A stretch of 64,000 bases of DNA, taken from assembly GCF_008039615.1 (NCBI RefSeq), contig NZ_VDUZ01000024.1, positions 59,269 to 123,268 on the forward strand, given 5' to 3'. Origin of the DNA: Vineibacter terrae (GTDB lineage: Bacteria > Pseudomonadota > Alphaproteobacteria > Reyranellales > Reyranellaceae). The notes beneath the pieces were generated by a model. It was not told where the DNA came from and made no database searches. It was given only the letters and a program-made list of their open reading frames with translations. Both the position numbers and the translations under genes were made by a program. Shown piece after piece: positions 47,793 through 57,286 of this stretch. Every line of letters begins with the position of its first letter. Position 1 is the stretch's first letter.

Positions 47793-48992
47793 CTACGCGT
47801 ACAGGTCGAACAGGCGGCGATGCTCATCGAGGGCATAGTTGTCGGTCATGCCGGCGATGTAGTCGGCGACGACCCGGGCGCGGCCGCGCTCGTCCTGCGT
47901 GCGCGCGCGGCTGCCCCATTCGTCGGGCAGGCACTCGGGCTCGCGGAACAGCAGGCTGAACAGATCGGCCACCACGCGCCGCGCCCGCGACGTCATGCGA
48001 TTGACGCGCCAGTGGCGGTACATGCGCTGGAACAGGAAATCCTTCAGCGCGTCGTTGTCGCGGGCCAGCGTCGCCGAGAACGCCACCACCGGCCCGCCCA
48101 GGCGGCGCACGGCGTCGACGCTGGCCGGCGCCGCCGCCTGCAGCCGCCGCCGCGTCTCGGCCACGACGTCCTCGACCATCACGTTGATCAGCCGGCGCAC
48201 GGTCTCGTGGATCAGCCGTCCCTGCTCGAGCCCCGGATAGCGCTGGCGCACGCCGCGGATGATGTCGCCCACCAGCGGCAGTGGCAGCAGGTCCTCGACA
48301 TGGAACAGGCCGGCGCGCAGCCCGTCGTCGATGTCGTGGTTGTTGTAGGCGATGTCGTCGCTGATGGCGGCGACCTGCGCCTCCGGCCCGGCCCAGGTGT
48401 CGAGCTCCAGGTCCCACTCGCCGCTGAACTCGACGATCGCCGCCGGCAGGTCGGCCGCCGTCACGCCCGGCTTGAGCAGCGGACCGTTGTGCTTCACCGC
48501 GCCTTCCAGCGTCTCCCAGGTCAGGTTCAGCCCGTCGAAGTCGGCGTAGCGGTGCTCCAGCTTGGTGAGGATGCGCAGGGTCTGCGCATTGTGGTCGAAG
48601 CCGCCGAACGGCTTCATCGCCGCATCCAGCGCGTCCTCGCCGGCATGGCCGAACGGCGTGTGGCCGAGGTCGTGCGCCAGCGCCAGCGCCTCGGCGAGAT
48701 CCTCGTCCAGCGCCAGCGTGCGGCAGATCGAGCGCGCGATCTGCGCCACCTCCAGGGTGTGCGTCAGCCGCGTCCGGTGGTGATCGCCCTCGTGGTAGAC
48801 GAACACCTGGGTCTTGTGCTTCAGCCGCCGGAACGCGGTCGAGTGGATCACCCGGTCGCGGTCGCGCTGGTAGGGCGAGCGCGTCGTGCTCACCGCCTCG
48901 GCATGCAGCCGGCCGCGCGAGGCATGCGGGTTGGTCGCATAGGCCGCCAGCGCGCGGCCGTCGAACCCGATCACCTTGCCCTGCTCCGGCAT
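47793..48992 (-). CDS. dgt: dGTP triphosphohydrolase-like HD enzyme
   Basis: 399 residues. The HD motif is intact: [20 protein letters not shown], then [14 protein letters not shown], then [15 protein letters not shown]. It hydrolyses dGTP, or other dNTPs, to nucleoside and triphosphate. GGAGGCAGG precedes the ATG. In related bacteria it is next to argS; here the Rieske and GS-like genes lie between. Confidence 0.94.
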   Translation of the reverse strand: MPEQGKVIGFDGRALAAYATNPHASRGRLHAEAVSTTRSPYQRDRDRVIHSTAFRRLKHKTQVFVYHEGDHHRTRLTHTLEVAQIARSICRTLALDEDLAEALALAHDLGHTPFGHAGEDALDAAMKPFGGFDHNAQTLRILTKLEHRYADFDGLNLTWETLEGAVKHNGPLLKPGVTAADLPAAIVEFSGEWDLELDTWAGPEAQVAAISDDIAYNNHDIDDGLRAGLFHVEDLLPLPLVGDIIRGVRQRYPGLEQGRLIHETVRRLINVMVEDVVAETRRRLQAAAPASVDAVRRLGGPVVAFSATLARDNDALKDFLFQRMYRHWRVNRMTSRARRVVADLFSLLFREPECLPDEWGSRARTQDERGRARVVADYIAGMTDNYALDEHRRLFDLYA

Positions 48993-49038
48993 GCCTGCCT
49001 CCGCTGCCGCGGGTTGCGCCGCCGCCCTGGCTCCTGCG

Positions 49039-49470
49039 CTATTTCACCAGGCAGATCGGCACCTCGACATGGGCGATGGCATCCTGCGCCACCGAGCCCA
49101 GCAGCACGCCCGCCACGCCGCTATGTCCGCGCGTGCCCATCACCACCGAGCCGCAGCCCAGGCGGCGGGTGAACTCGCCGATGATCGGCCCGGGCCGGCC
49201 GACGCTGATATGCGTGGCGGCCTTCACCCCGGCGTCGGCGCACAACTTCACGGCCGAGGCCATGGCCTTCTCGCCTTCCTCGCGGTGATAGGCATCGACG
49301 TTCGCCTTGGGCACGAACATCGTCACCAGGCTGCCCACGGACGGCTGCACGTTCAGCAGGTGCAGCTCGCTGCCGGGCACGGCCTTGGCCAGGCCGATGG
49401 CATGCTTGACGGCGCGATCGGAGTTGGCCGAGCCGTCGACCGGCACCAGGATGAAGTTCGTATCGGCCAT
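49039..49470 (-). CDS. Universal stress protein (UspA family)
   Basis: 143 residues, single Usp domain. [24 protein letters not shown] opens it, and [19 protein letters not shown] matches the ATP-binding G-2x-G-9x-G-(S/T) pattern. The C-terminal strand VPICLVK closes the fold. It follows the TerC-family gene by 2 bp on the same strand and is probably co-transcribed with it. Confidence 0.93.
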   Translation of the reverse strand: MADTNFILVPVDGSANSDRAVKHAIGLAKAVPGSELHLLNVQPSVGSLVTMFVPKANVDAYHREEGEKAMASAVKLCADAGVKAATHISVGRPGPIIGEFTRRLGCGSVVMGTRGHSGVAGVLLGSVAQDAIAHVEVPICLVK

Positions 49471-49472
49471 GG

Positions 49473-50234
49473 TCAGTCGTCCTTCCTTTCCGCCAGATCG
49501 ATCGCATCGTGCGGCTTGCGCCGACGCGACAGGTACATTCCTAGCACGACGACGAACACCGCGCCGGCAGCGGCGCAGACATGCTCGGCGTGCGGGATAT
49601 GGTGCTCGAGCCAGGCCGCGATCGTGCCCGGCGGCGCCACGTCGGCGTTGGGCGGCTTGCCGTCAGTGGCCATCACCTCGCCGCCGATCCAGCCCAGCAG
49701 CGCCCCGCCGATCACCACCAGCACGGGGTAGCGCTGCAGGATGGCGGTGAGCAGCGTGCTGCCGAAGATGATGATCGGGATGCTGATGATCAGGCCGAGC
49801 ATGATCAGCACGCCGTCGTTGTTGGCCGCGGCCGCGATCGCGATGGCGTTGTCGAGGCTCATGATCGCGTCGGCCACGATGATGGTCCAGACAGCGCCCC
49901 ACAGGCTGGCGCTCGCCTTGACGCCGCCTTCGCCCTCGCCTTCATCCTCGTTCAGCAGCTTCACGCCGATCCACAGCAGCAGGGCGCCGCCGAGCAGCTT
50001 CAAGTAGGGGATGCTCAGCAGCCAGGTGATCATGAAGACGAAGATCACCCGCAGCACGATGGCGCCCAGGCTGCCGCCGATGATCGCCGGCTTGCGATGC
50101 TGGTCGGAGAGGTTGCGGCAGGCCATCGCGATCACGACGGCGTTGTCGCCGGACAGGATGATATTGGCCACGATGATCTTGCCCAGCGCCAACCAGAAGA
50201 CGGCGCTGGCCAGATCCGGCATCACGAAATGCAT
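49473..50234 (-). CDS. TerC/YjbE family membrane protein
   Basis: 253 residues with about seven helices. The two family signatures, SGDNAVVIAMACRNL and SLDNAIAIAAAANNDG, carry Asp and Asn in the membrane. Members export Mn2+ or take part in tellurium resistance and protein metallation. The ATG at 50234 has a GGGGGTGT ribosome-like site; the in-frame extension to 50402 looks non-coding. It pairs with the downstream usp gene. Confidence 0.92.
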   Translation of the reverse strand: MHFVMPDLASAVFWLALGKIIVANIILSGDNAVVIAMACRNLSDQHRKPAIIGGSLGAIVLRVIFVFMITWLLSIPYLKLLGGALLLWIGVKLLNEDEGEGEGGVKASASLWGAVWTIIVADAIMSLDNAIAIAAAANNDGVLIMLGLIISIPIIIFGSTLLTAILQRYPVLVVIGGALLGWIGGEVMATDGKPPNADVAPPGTIAAWLEHHIPHAEHVCAAAGAVFVVVLGMYLSRRRKPHDAIDLAERKDD

Positions 50235-50391
50235 ACACCCCCCACAACGGCGGTTTATCGGTTGAAAGACGGCCGGCAACATAGCGTCCGGCCGCGACCT
50301 GTAAATACCCCCACCATTCGCAGCCCGGGCCGCTTCCGCCCGGGCCGGCGCCAATGCTATCCCCGGCCCCGGACGAGGGGAGAAAGCCTGG

Positions 50392-50901
50392 ATGGCAGCC
50401 AAGTCGACCTACACCAAGATGTTTCCCGTGTCCTGGACGGAACTGCACCGCGATGCCAAGGCGTTGGCGTGGCGGCTGGCCGATCTCGGGCCGTTCAAGG
50501 GCCTCGTCGCCATCACCCGCGGCGGCCTGGTCCCGGCGGCGATCGTGGCCCGCGAGCTGAATGTGCGGCTGATCGACACGGTCTGCTGCTCGACCTATGA
50601 GAAGACCAGGCGCGGCGGCAAGGTCGAGGTGCTCAAGGGCACCCAGGCGGAGCAGGACTCGGGCGAGGACTGGCTGATCGTCGACGACCTCGTCGACACC
50701 GGCGTCACGGCCGAGCGCGTGCGCGAGATGATGCCCAAGGCGCATTTCGCCACCGTCTACGCCAAGCCGGCGGGCAAGCCGATGGTCGACACCTTCATCA
50801 CCGAGGTGAGCCAGGACACCTGGATCCTGTTCCCCTGGGACCAGGAGGCGGTGATGTCGACACCCATCGTCGAGCTGAAGGCCACCGACCGGCGGCGGTG
50901 A
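50392..50901 (+). CDS. gpt: Xanthine/guanine phosphoribosyltransferase
   Basis: 169 residues. The PRPP-binding loop IVDDLVDTG is at 96-104, and [25 protein letters not shown] and WILFPWDQE are Gpt signatures. It salvages xanthine and guanine to nucleotides. ATG 50392 is preceded by GGGGAG. It is divergent from the terC gene. Purine breakdown genes are found 2.5 kb away, but no direct operon link is visible. Confidence 0.95.
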   Translation: MAAKSTYTKMFPVSWTELHRDAKALAWRLADLGPFKGLVAITRGGLVPAAIVARELNVRLIDTVCCSTYEKTRRGGKVEVLKGTQAEQDSGEDWLIVDDLVDTGVTAERVREMMPKAHFATVYAKPAGKPMVDTFITEVSQDTWILFPWDQEAVMSTPIVELKATDRRR

Positions 50902-50925
50902 GCCCGTTTGCGGGCCGGACTCACT

Positions 50926-51010
50926 GTCATCCCGAGCGCAGCGAGGGATCTCCCGCGGATGGCGTACCGTGCGTCATTCGTGGGAGATCCCTCGCTGCGC
51001 TCGGGATGAC
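50926..51010. repeat. Family A palindromic repeat, copy 4
   Basis: GTCATCCCGAGCGCAGCGAG and its inverted copy flank GGATCTCCCGC and GTGGGAGATCC arms with a variable centre. It lies between the convergent gpt and acyl-CoA ligase genes. Confidence 0.9.
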
Positions 51011-51024
51011 GGAGCGGCGCTCGC

Positions 51025-52587
51025 TCACCCCACCATGCGATCCCGGCCGGCCCAGAAGCGGGCGCGCAGGACCTTCTTGTCGACCTTGCCGACGGCGGTG
51101 AGCGGCAGGCTCTCGACGAACTCGACCCGCTTGGGCGCCTGGGCCGGTCCCTTGCGGTCCTTCACGAGCTGGGCCAATGCGCCGGCATCGGGCACGGCGC
51201 CCGGCTTGCACACAACCAGCGCCGTCACGGCCTCGCCCCATTTGGGATCGGGCACCCCGATCACCGCTGCCATCGCCACGTCGGGATGGGAGGTCAGCAC
51301 GTCCTCGACCTCGCGCGGGAAGACGTTGAAGCCGCCCGTCACGATCATGTCCTTCTTGCGATCGACGATGTAGAGGAAGCCGCGCTCGTCGGCGCGGGCG
51401 ATGTCGCCGGTGTGCAGCCAGCCGCCCTTCAGCGCCTCGGCGGTCTGCTCCGGCCGCTTCCAGTACTGCTCCATCACCTGCGGCCCGCGGGCGCAGATCT
51501 CGCCGGCCTCGCCCACCGGCACCTCGCGCTGCTCATCGTCGAGCAGCCGGACATCGGCATCGGCCACCGGCCGGCCGCAGGATGCGAACAGCCCCGGCTG
51601 CGCCGGATCGTGATCGGCCTTGCAGAGCACCGACAGCGGGTAGCCCTCGGTCTGGCCGTAGAGCTGCGAGAACACCGGCCCGATGCGCTCGAGCCCTTCC
51701 ACCAGCCGGCTGGGCGACATCGGCGAGGCGCCGTACATCAGCAGCTCGAGCGACGAGAGATCGGTCCTGCCCAGCGCCGGATGATCGAGCAGCACATAGA
51801 TCATCGTCGGCACCAGCAGCGTCATGTCGATGCGCTCGCGCTCGATGGTGGCCAGCACCTGCCCGGGATCGAAGCCCTTGAGCAGGTGCACCGTGCCGCC
51901 CAGCAGGAGCGTGGGCAGCACCTTGGTGCCGGCGACATGCGTGATCGGCGCTACGGCCAGGTAGCGCGGCGCGCGCGGCAGCTCGAAATTGGCCAGGATG
52001 GAGCTGGTGACCGCGGTCCACGACACGTGGCGCCGGATCGCGCCTTTGGACTTGCCCGTGGTGCCGCCGGTATAGGCGAGGATCGCGTAGTCGTCGGGCC
52101 CGGCCAGGCTGCGCGGGCTGACCTCGCCGGCGCGCTCCGACGCCGCCAGAAGGTCGCTGCCATAGCTCGCCGGCCCGATCGTGAAGACGCATTTCAGGCC
52201 CGCGCGGCGCGCCGCCAGCTCGCCGCCGCGATCACTGAAATGCGCCGCGTCGACCACCAACGCCTCGATCTCGGCATCGTCCAGCACATCCAGATGGTCC
52301 TCGAGCGAGCCGATCGGATGCAGCCAGGTGATGATCAGGCCCTGCGCCTGCGCCGCGACACCGGCGCACCAGGCATCGGCGCGGTTCACGCTCAAGAGCG
52401 CCATGCGCATGCCGGGCCTGAGTCCGGCCGCCGCCATCGCCGCCTGCATGCGTCCGATCAGAGAACCCACGCCGGCATAGGTGAGGCTGCCGCCATCCCA
52501 GGCGAAGGCCGTGCGCCGCGGATGCTGCCGCACGGCGCGCAACGTGAGGTCGACACCGGTGGGGCTGCCGTACAATGGATCCGTCAT
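51025..52587 (-). CDS. Acyl-CoA synthetase (AMP-binding, class I adenylate-forming)
   Basis: 520 residues. The P-loop is YTGGTTGKSKGAIR, and QLYGQTEGYP, GWLHTGDIARADERGFLYIVDRKKDM and GFNVFPREVEDVL are the core motifs. The C-terminal catalytic lysine is in LPLTAVGKVDKKVLR. It activates a carboxylic acid via acyl-AMP; chain type cannot be read. Start 52587 has GGGAGA upstream. It is flanked by repeats of both families and is probably monocistronic. Confidence 0.92.
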   Translation of the reverse strand: MTDPLYGSPTGVDLTLRAVRQHPRRTAFAWDGGSLTYAGVGSLIGRMQAAMAAAGLRPGMRMALLSVNRADAWCAGVAAQAQGLIITWLHPIGSLEDHLDVLDDAEIEALVVDAAHFSDRGGELAARRAGLKCVFTIGPASYGSDLLAASERAGEVSPRSLAGPDDYAILAYTGGTTGKSKGAIRRHVSWTAVTSSILANFELPRAPRYLAVAPITHVAGTKVLPTLLLGGTVHLLKGFDPGQVLATIERERIDMTLLVPTMIYVLLDHPALGRTDLSSLELLMYGASPMSPSRLVEGLERIGPVFSQLYGQTEGYPLSVLCKADHDPAQPGLFASCGRPVADADVRLLDDEQREVPVGEAGEICARGPQVMEQYWKRPEQTAEALKGGWLHTGDIARADERGFLYIVDRKKDMIVTGGFNVFPREVEDVLTSHPDVAMAAVIGVPDPKWGEAVTALVVCKPGAVPDAGALAQLVKDRKGPAQAPKRVEFVESLPLTAVGKVDKKVLRARFWAGRDRMVG

Positions 52588-52617
52588 GGCGCTTTCTCCC
52601 TGCTTGTTCTGGGTTTT

Positions 52618-52741
52618 CCTCCCCAACAAAGTTGGGGAGGTGCCCCGAAGGGGCGGAGGGGAGCCGACGTGGTCTCAGTGACAGACATCACGTCGGCTCC
52701 CCATCCGGCCTTCGGCCACCTTCCCCGCAAGCGGGGAAGGG
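52618..52741. repeat. Family B repeat, composite copy
   Basis: CCTCCCCAAC and GTTGGGGAGG form one stem, and CCTTCCCCGC and GCGGGGAAGG form another. Between them GGGGAGCCGACGTG and CACGTCGGCTCCCC make a third inverted pair. It lies between two minus-strand genes. Confidence 0.75.
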
Positions 52742-52742
52742 A

Positions 52743-53651
52743 CTACGCCGGGTGCACCTTCATCCAGTGGCGGGCGATGTCCTCGCGGCGCGCGACCCAG
52801 ACGCGGTCATGCGCCAGCACGTGGTCCATGAACTTCGCCAGCGCCGCGGCGCGGCCGGGCCGGCCGGCGAGCCGGCAGTGCAGGCCGATCGACATCATCT
52901 TGGGCGCCGTGGCGCCCTCGGCATAGAGCACGTCGAAGGCGTCGCGCATGTAGGCGAACCAGCCCTCGCCTGAGGTGAAGCCCGGCGCCACCGCGAACTT
53001 CATATCGTTGGCTTCCAGCGTGTAGGGAATGATCAGGTGCGGCTGCTCGCCCACGCGCACCCAGTAGGGCAGGTCATCGGCATAGGAGTCGCTGGAGTAA
53101 AGGAAGCCGCCGTGCTCGACCACCAGCCGCAGCGTGTTGGCGCTGAGCCGGCCGGTGTACCAGCCGACCGGCGGCACGCCGCAGCTCTGCTCGATGGCGC
53201 GCACGGCGCGCTGCAGGTGGTCGCGCTCCTCGGCTTCCGCCATGTCCTTGTAGTTGATCCAGCGCCAGCCGTGGCTGGCCACCTCGTGGCCGGCCTCGAC
53301 CATGGCCTTGCCGGCCGCCGGGTTCAGCTCCAGCGCCCGGCCCACCGCCCAGGAGGTGAAGTGGATGTTGCGCTGCGCGAACAGGCGCAGGATGCGCCAG
53401 AAGCCGGCGCGGCTGCCGTACTCGTAGACCGTCTCGGTGCTGAGGTCGCGCATGCCGAGGAAGGGCTGGCCGCCGGGCGTCTCGCTGAGAAAGACCTCGG
53501 AGCCGGCATCGCCGTTGAGCACGGTGTTCTCGCCGCCCTCCTCGTAGTTCAGCACGAAGCTGACGGCGATGCGCGCGTTGCCGGGCCACTGCGGATCGGG
53601 TGGATGGGCGCCGTACCCCACCAGATCACGGCTCATGTGGTCGCGCAGCAT
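52743..53651 (-). CDS. puuE: Allantoinase PuuE-type (polysaccharide deacetylase fold)
   Basis: 302 residues. ARIAVSFVLNYEEGGENTVLNGD is the PuuE signature, and GHEVASHGWRWINY carries the metal-binding His pair of the NodB fold. PuuE opens allantoin to allantoate in purine breakdown. GGAGGAAAG precedes ATG 53651. It is divergent from an allantoate-amidohydrolase-like gene, giving two consecutive steps side by side. Confidence 0.9.
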   Translation of the reverse strand: MLRDHMSRDLVGYGAHPPDPQWPGNARIAVSFVLNYEEGGENTVLNGDAGSEVFLSETPGGQPFLGMRDLSTETVYEYGSRAGFWRILRLFAQRNIHFTSWAVGRALELNPAAGKAMVEAGHEVASHGWRWINYKDMAEAEERDHLQRAVRAIEQSCGVPPVGWYTGRLSANTLRLVVEHGGFLYSSDSYADDLPYWVRVGEQPHLIIPYTLEANDMKFAVAPGFTSGEGWFAYMRDAFDVLYAEGATAPKMMSIGLHCRLAGRPGRAAALAKFMDHVLAHDRVWVARREDIARHWMKVHPA

Positions 53652-53787
53652 GCTTTCCTCCCTCCGCCCGGCATTGCCGATGCATGACCACTTTTGTATA
53701 GCAGGGACGATGCCGTGCCGGGAGCGCGGTCAGTGACAAGCGCGACGGAGACGTGAGGGGCTACAGACGCGATACCGCGCGTGAAGC

Positions 53788-53835
53788 CCTCACCCGGCGC
53801 GCTGCGCGCACCGACCTCTCCCGCATGCGGGAGAG
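53788..53835. repeat. Family B repeat, partial copy
   Basis: ACCTCTCCCGCATGCGGGAGAGGT is a complete palindrome after CCCTCACCCGGCGCGCTGCGCGC. It lies in the divergent gap, directly before the amidohydrolase gene, and may contain its ribosome site (GAGAGGTGAAGAG). Confidence 0.7.
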
Positions 53836-53845
53836 GTGAAGAGCC

Positions 53846-55099
53846 ATGAACGATATCGACCGCGCAGCCCGCGCCGTGCGCGAAGACCGGCTCTGGCAGC
53901 GGCACCTGGACATGGCGAAGCTGGGCGGCACCGCCAAGGGCGGCGTCAACCGCCAGGCCCTGTCGCCCGAGGATGCCGCCGCCCGCAACCAGCTGATGGG
54001 CTGGGCCAAGGCCCGCGGCTTCAGCGTCTTCACGGACGCCATCGGCAACCTCTTCGTGCGCCGCGCCGGCAGCGATGATGAGGCCCGCCCCATCCTCAGC
54101 GGCTCGCACATGGACAGCCAGCCCACCGGCGGCCGCTTCGACGGCATGTACGGCGTTCTGGCCGCGTTCGAGGCGCTGGAGGCGCTGGAGGATGCCGGCG
54201 TGCGCACCAGGCGGCCGATCGAGGCCGTGGCCTGGACCAATGAGGAAGGCAGCCGCTTCCAGCCCGGCGCCATGGGCTCGGCGGTATTCGCCGGCCACTA
54301 CCTGCTGGCCTCGGCGCTGACGGTGACGGACTGGAAGGGCGTCGTGCTGCGCGAGGCGCTCGCCGAAACCCTGGCCGCCGCGCCGGCAACGCGGCGCGGC
54401 GATGCGCCGGGCTTCGCGCTCGACGGCTATGTCGAGGCGCATATCGAGCAGGGCCCGCGCCTGGAGAACGCCGGCACCACGATCGGCGTCGTCACCAGCA
54501 TCCAGGGCAGCCGCCGTTTCATGGTCGAGATCCTGGGCGAGGAGGCGCATGCCGGCACCACGCCGCGGGCGGCGCGCAAGGACGCGTTCGTGGCCGCCGT
54601 CGCCATCGCCGGCGCCATGCAGGCCGCCACGCGCGACACCGACGATACCCTGCGCTTCACCATCGGCCGGGTCGACGTGCAGCCGGGCTCGCCCAACACG
54701 GTGCCGGGCCGCGTCAGCTTCTCCATCGACATGCGCCATCCCTCGAGCGAGGTGCTGGATGCGCACGAGGCCAAGCTGCGCGCGATCGTGGCCGCCGGGG
54801 CCGCGCCCTGCACCGCCAGCATCGAGCGCACCATGGCGGTGGCGCCGACGGTGTTCGATCCCGATGTGATCGGCCTGGTGCGCGATGCCGCCCGGCGCCA
54901 GGGCTTCAGCCACATGGACATGCCCTCCGGCGCCGGCCATGACGCCATGCATATCGCCGGGCTCTGCCCCACCGGCATGGTCTTCGTGCCCTGTGAGCGC
55001 GGCATCAGCCACAACGAGGTCGAGAACGCCACCCCGGCCGATCTCGCGGCTGGCACGCGCGTGCTGGTCGAGGCGCTGCTGCGCCTCGCCAACCGCTGA
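53846..55099 (+). CDS. M20 amidohydrolase, allantoate amidohydrolase / N-carbamoyl-amino-acid hydrolase type
   Basis: 417 residues. Metal ligands are in SGSHMDSQPTGGRFDG (His88, Asp90), TNEEGSRFQPGAMGS, EAHIEQGP and SGAGHDAMHIAG. The GRFDG and EQGP motifs separate this group (AllC, hydantoin-type carbamoylases, ureidoglycolate hydrolases) from other M20 peptidases. Together with puuE it suggests allantoate hydrolysis; a carbamoyl-amino-acid substrate is the alternative. Confidence 0.88.
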   Translation: MNDIDRAARAVREDRLWQRHLDMAKLGGTAKGGVNRQALSPEDAAARNQLMGWAKARGFSVFTDAIGNLFVRRAGSDDEARPILSGSHMDSQPTGGRFDGMYGVLAAFEALEALEDAGVRTRRPIEAVAWTNEEGSRFQPGAMGSAVFAGHYLLASALTVTDWKGVVLREALAETLAAAPATRRGDAPGFALDGYVEAHIEQGPRLENAGTTIGVVTSIQGSRRFMVEILGEEAHAGTTPRAARKDAFVAAVAIAGAMQAATRDTDDTLRFTIGRVDVQPGSPNTVPGRVSFSIDMRHPSSEVLDAHEAKLRAIVAAGAAPCTASIERTMAVAPTVFDPDVIGLVRDAARRQGFSHMDMPSGAGHDAMHIAGLCPTGMVFVPCERGISHNEVENATPADLAAGTRVLVEALLRLANR

Positions 55100-55315
55100 C
55101 GCCCGATTCACGCGCCGCCTGCTTGCGGACAACGGAACCGGTCCCGGCAAAACGCGTGACAACAACGACAACAATGACTGAAAGTCGCCCGAGCCACCTT
55201 CACCTCCGCCCGATCGCCGATCAAGGCGCGGTATATGTGGCGTGGCCACGCTGCCCACAACGGAACGAAAACAGGCGTAGCGAAGAAATTTCTCTGCTAT
55301 CGCATACGCGCAATT

Positions 55316-55345
55316 CACCTCTCCCCGCGGGAGCGGGGAGAGGTG
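55316..55345. repeat. Family B hairpin
   Basis: CACCTCTCCCCGC and GCGGGGAGAGGTG form a perfect 13-bp stem with a GGGA loop, 26 bp before the M20 peptidase gene. It probably contains or masks the translation start region. Confidence 0.8.
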
Positions 55346-55370
55346 TTCGGAACGCAACCCAGGATCTGAC

Positions 55371-56531
55371 ATGCCCGCGCTCGCCAAGCCGCTCGTCTCC
55401 ATCCTCACCGACCTGATCGCGATCCCCAGCCCCTATCCGCCGGGCGAGAGCGTCGATATCTGCGCCTACGCGGCGCAGCGGCTGAAGAAGGCGGGCTACA
55501 AGGTCGAGATCGCGCGCAAGGTGAAGGGCGTCGACAACGTCGTGGCGCGCCTGAAGGCACCGAACAAGGGCCCGAGCACGGTGTTCAATGCCCATGTCGA
55601 CACGGTGGGCGTGGGCGAACGCGCCAACTGGAAGACCGATCCGTTCAAGGCGGCGGTCAAGGGTGGGCTGGTCCATGGCCTGGGCGCCGGCAACTGCAAG
55701 GGCAGCATGGCGGTGCAGCTATGGCTGGCCGAGGAGATCGCGCGGCGCGGCGGCCCCCAGACCGGCGAGGTGGTCTTCACCTTCGTCGCCGACGAGGAGA
55801 ATCTCGGCCCCAACGGCATGGAATTCCTGCGCGCAGCGCGCAAGGTGAAGCCCGACGTGCTGATCCTGGGAGCCCAGACCGAGAATCAGCTGATCGTCGC
55901 CGAGCGCGGCGTGATGTGGGCGCGCATCACGGCATCCGGCAAGGCGGCGCATGCCGGCAACCCGGACGCCGGCGACAACGCCATCCTGCGCATGATGCGG
56001 CTGGTGGGCGCCCTGCAGGCCTTCTACGACCGCGCGCTGCGCAAGCGCGTCTCCGGCGCGATGCGATCGACGGTCAATGTCGGCATGTTCCATGGCGGCC
56101 ACAACACCAACGTGGTGCCCAGCGCCTGCACCGTGGAGATCGACCGCCGGCTGCTGCCGAGCGAGAAGGTGAAGGCGGCGTTCACCGAGCTGAAGAAGGT
56201 CGTCGACGGCGTCGGCGAGCCGCGCGGCACATACAAGGTGGAGTTCCTCACCGGCACCAACGGCTTCTTCGCGCCGGAGAACGGCGCCGGCGTCGCCGCG
56301 CTGGAAGCCGCCATCCGGGCGCGCACCGGCAAGAAGGCCCGCTTCCTCAACGCCACCGGCGTCGGCGACGGCCGCTACTTCGCCGACGACGGCATCGAGA
56401 TCATCAATTTCGGGCCGGGCTCGGGGACCCAGGGGCACGCGGCGAACGAGTCGGTGCCGATCGCCCAGATGGAGGATGCCGCGCACATCCTGCTGGCGGC
56501 CGTAGGGCGGTTGAACGGGGTGCGGCTATAA
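55371..56531 (+). CDS. M20 metallopeptidase (ArgE/DapE-like)
   Basis: 386 residues. Zinc ligands are in FNAHVDTVGVGE, VADEENLGPNG and the C-terminal GHAANESV. The dimerisation domain lies in the middle (about 185-290). The reaction is deacylation of an amino acid derivative, not further defined. The gene contains two GCTGAAGAAGG segments (55481 and 56189) 708 bp apart, which match the junction of a deleted copy at 57287-57657. Confidence 0.9.
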   Translation: MPALAKPLVSILTDLIAIPSPYPPGESVDICAYAAQRLKKAGYKVEIARKVKGVDNVVARLKAPNKGPSTVFNAHVDTVGVGERANWKTDPFKAAVKGGLVHGLGAGNCKGSMAVQLWLAEEIARRGGPQTGEVVFTFVADEENLGPNGMEFLRAARKVKPDVLILGAQTENQLIVAERGVMWARITASGKAAHAGNPDAGDNAILRMMRLVGALQAFYDRALRKRVSGAMRSTVNVGMFHGGHNTNVVPSACTVEIDRRLLPSEKVKAAFTELKKVVDGVGEPRGTYKVEFLTGTNGFFAPENGAGVAALEAAIRARTGKKARFLNATGVGDGRYFADDGIEIINFGPGSGTQGHAANESVPIAQMEDAAHILLAAVGRLNGVRL

Positions 56532-56616
56532 CCAAGACGCTATCGCCAATCAAGACGCTATCGCCGCCCGAATTCGGGATTGAGTGAGCTGCTGCGGGAA
56601 GGCCAGCTTGGAGTTC

Positions 56617-56913
56617 CTACCGGCGTGACTGCCACCGACGCGGATGCCGGCGTCCATGCATCACGGCAAGGACGACCACGTCATCCCCGTGGACCCGAAA
56701 ATATATGCCAAAAGGGAACCGGCGCACGACCGCCCGATGGACCTCTCCATGAACGCGGGAAAATGCCAACGGATTGGTAACGATGCGCCGAAGGGTTTCG
56801 TCGATCGCTTCCGCGAACCGGACACCAAGCCCCGTTTTCTGCTCTTCGTATCACCGCCGAGCCGCTCGGGCTTCTTCCTCGGCGTGCGGCCGAAAGATGA
56901 CGGCGTGCGTCAC
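56617..56913 (-). pseudogene. RelE/ParE-type toxin with premature TGA
   Basis: Read from GTG 56913 to TAG 56617 the frame gives VTHAVIFRPHAEEEARAARR, then a TGA at 56853-56851, then YEEQKTGLGVRFAEAIDE, TLRRIVTNPLAFSRVHGEV, HRAVVRRFPFGIYFRV and VVLAVMHGRRHPRRW. Family members normally have Trp before Tyr-Glu (WYEEQ), so the change is TGG to TGA. The rest is full length (98 codons) and otherwise intact. The GTG overlaps the antitoxin stop. It is likely recently inactivated. Confidence 0.85.
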
Positions 56914-57137
56914 GTCCCGTCGCGAAGCTTCCGGCGGACGTCATGCCAGGGAACTGCCGACCCGGGGTCGGCCAGATGCTCCGCCCAGCGACGATCGAGT
57001 TCGGTGCGATCCTCCGGCTCGATCTCTAACTCCGCATTGCGATCTACGTCCGTCAGACTTTCCCACAGGGCAATCGCAAGCTCGGCGCGTTCGTCGGCAG
57101 GCAGCTTCAGCAACTCAGCGAAGTTCGTCGAAGACAT
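56910..57137 (-). CDS. Addiction-module antitoxin
   Basis: 75 residues, FAELLKLPADERAELAIALWESL, then a very acidic middle (ELEIEPEDRTELDRRWAEHLADP) and a basic end. This matches the short antitoxin family (addiction module component, TIGR02574-like) that accompanies RelE/ParE toxins. Its stop overlaps the toxin start by 4 bp. With the toxin broken, it may still bind DNA or neutralise related toxins elsewhere. Confidence 0.85.
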   Translation of the reverse strand: MSSTNFAELLKLPADERAELAIALWESLTDVDRNAELEIEPEDRTELDRRWAEHLADPGSAVPWHDVRRKLRDGT

Positions 57138-57173
57138 GATTCGATATTCTCACGATGCCCGGCGCCCAACAAG

Positions 57174-57286
57174 GCGCTTTCACTGTGGCTCGATGGGCTG
57201 GTGGCGCACTACGGCGACCGCCTCCTTGCTTTCGACACGACCGTCGCGCAGCGTGCCGGAGCCTTGGCCGGCCTGGCCCGCGCCCA
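57174..57286 (+). pseudogene. vapC (PIN-domain toxin) C-terminal fragment
   Basis: In one frame the bases read LSLWLDGLVAHYGDRLLAF, then DTTVAQRAGALAGLARAH, a match to the last third of VapC toxins. The frame ends in an M20 peptidase fragment at 57287. No N-terminal part, start codon or antitoxin is seen. Call based on motif recognition alone. Confidence 0.65.

Noticed and set aside
50235..50391. Possible yybP-ykoY manganese riboswitch before the TerC gene
   Set aside because: The paired conserved GC-rich internal loop sequence was not seen.
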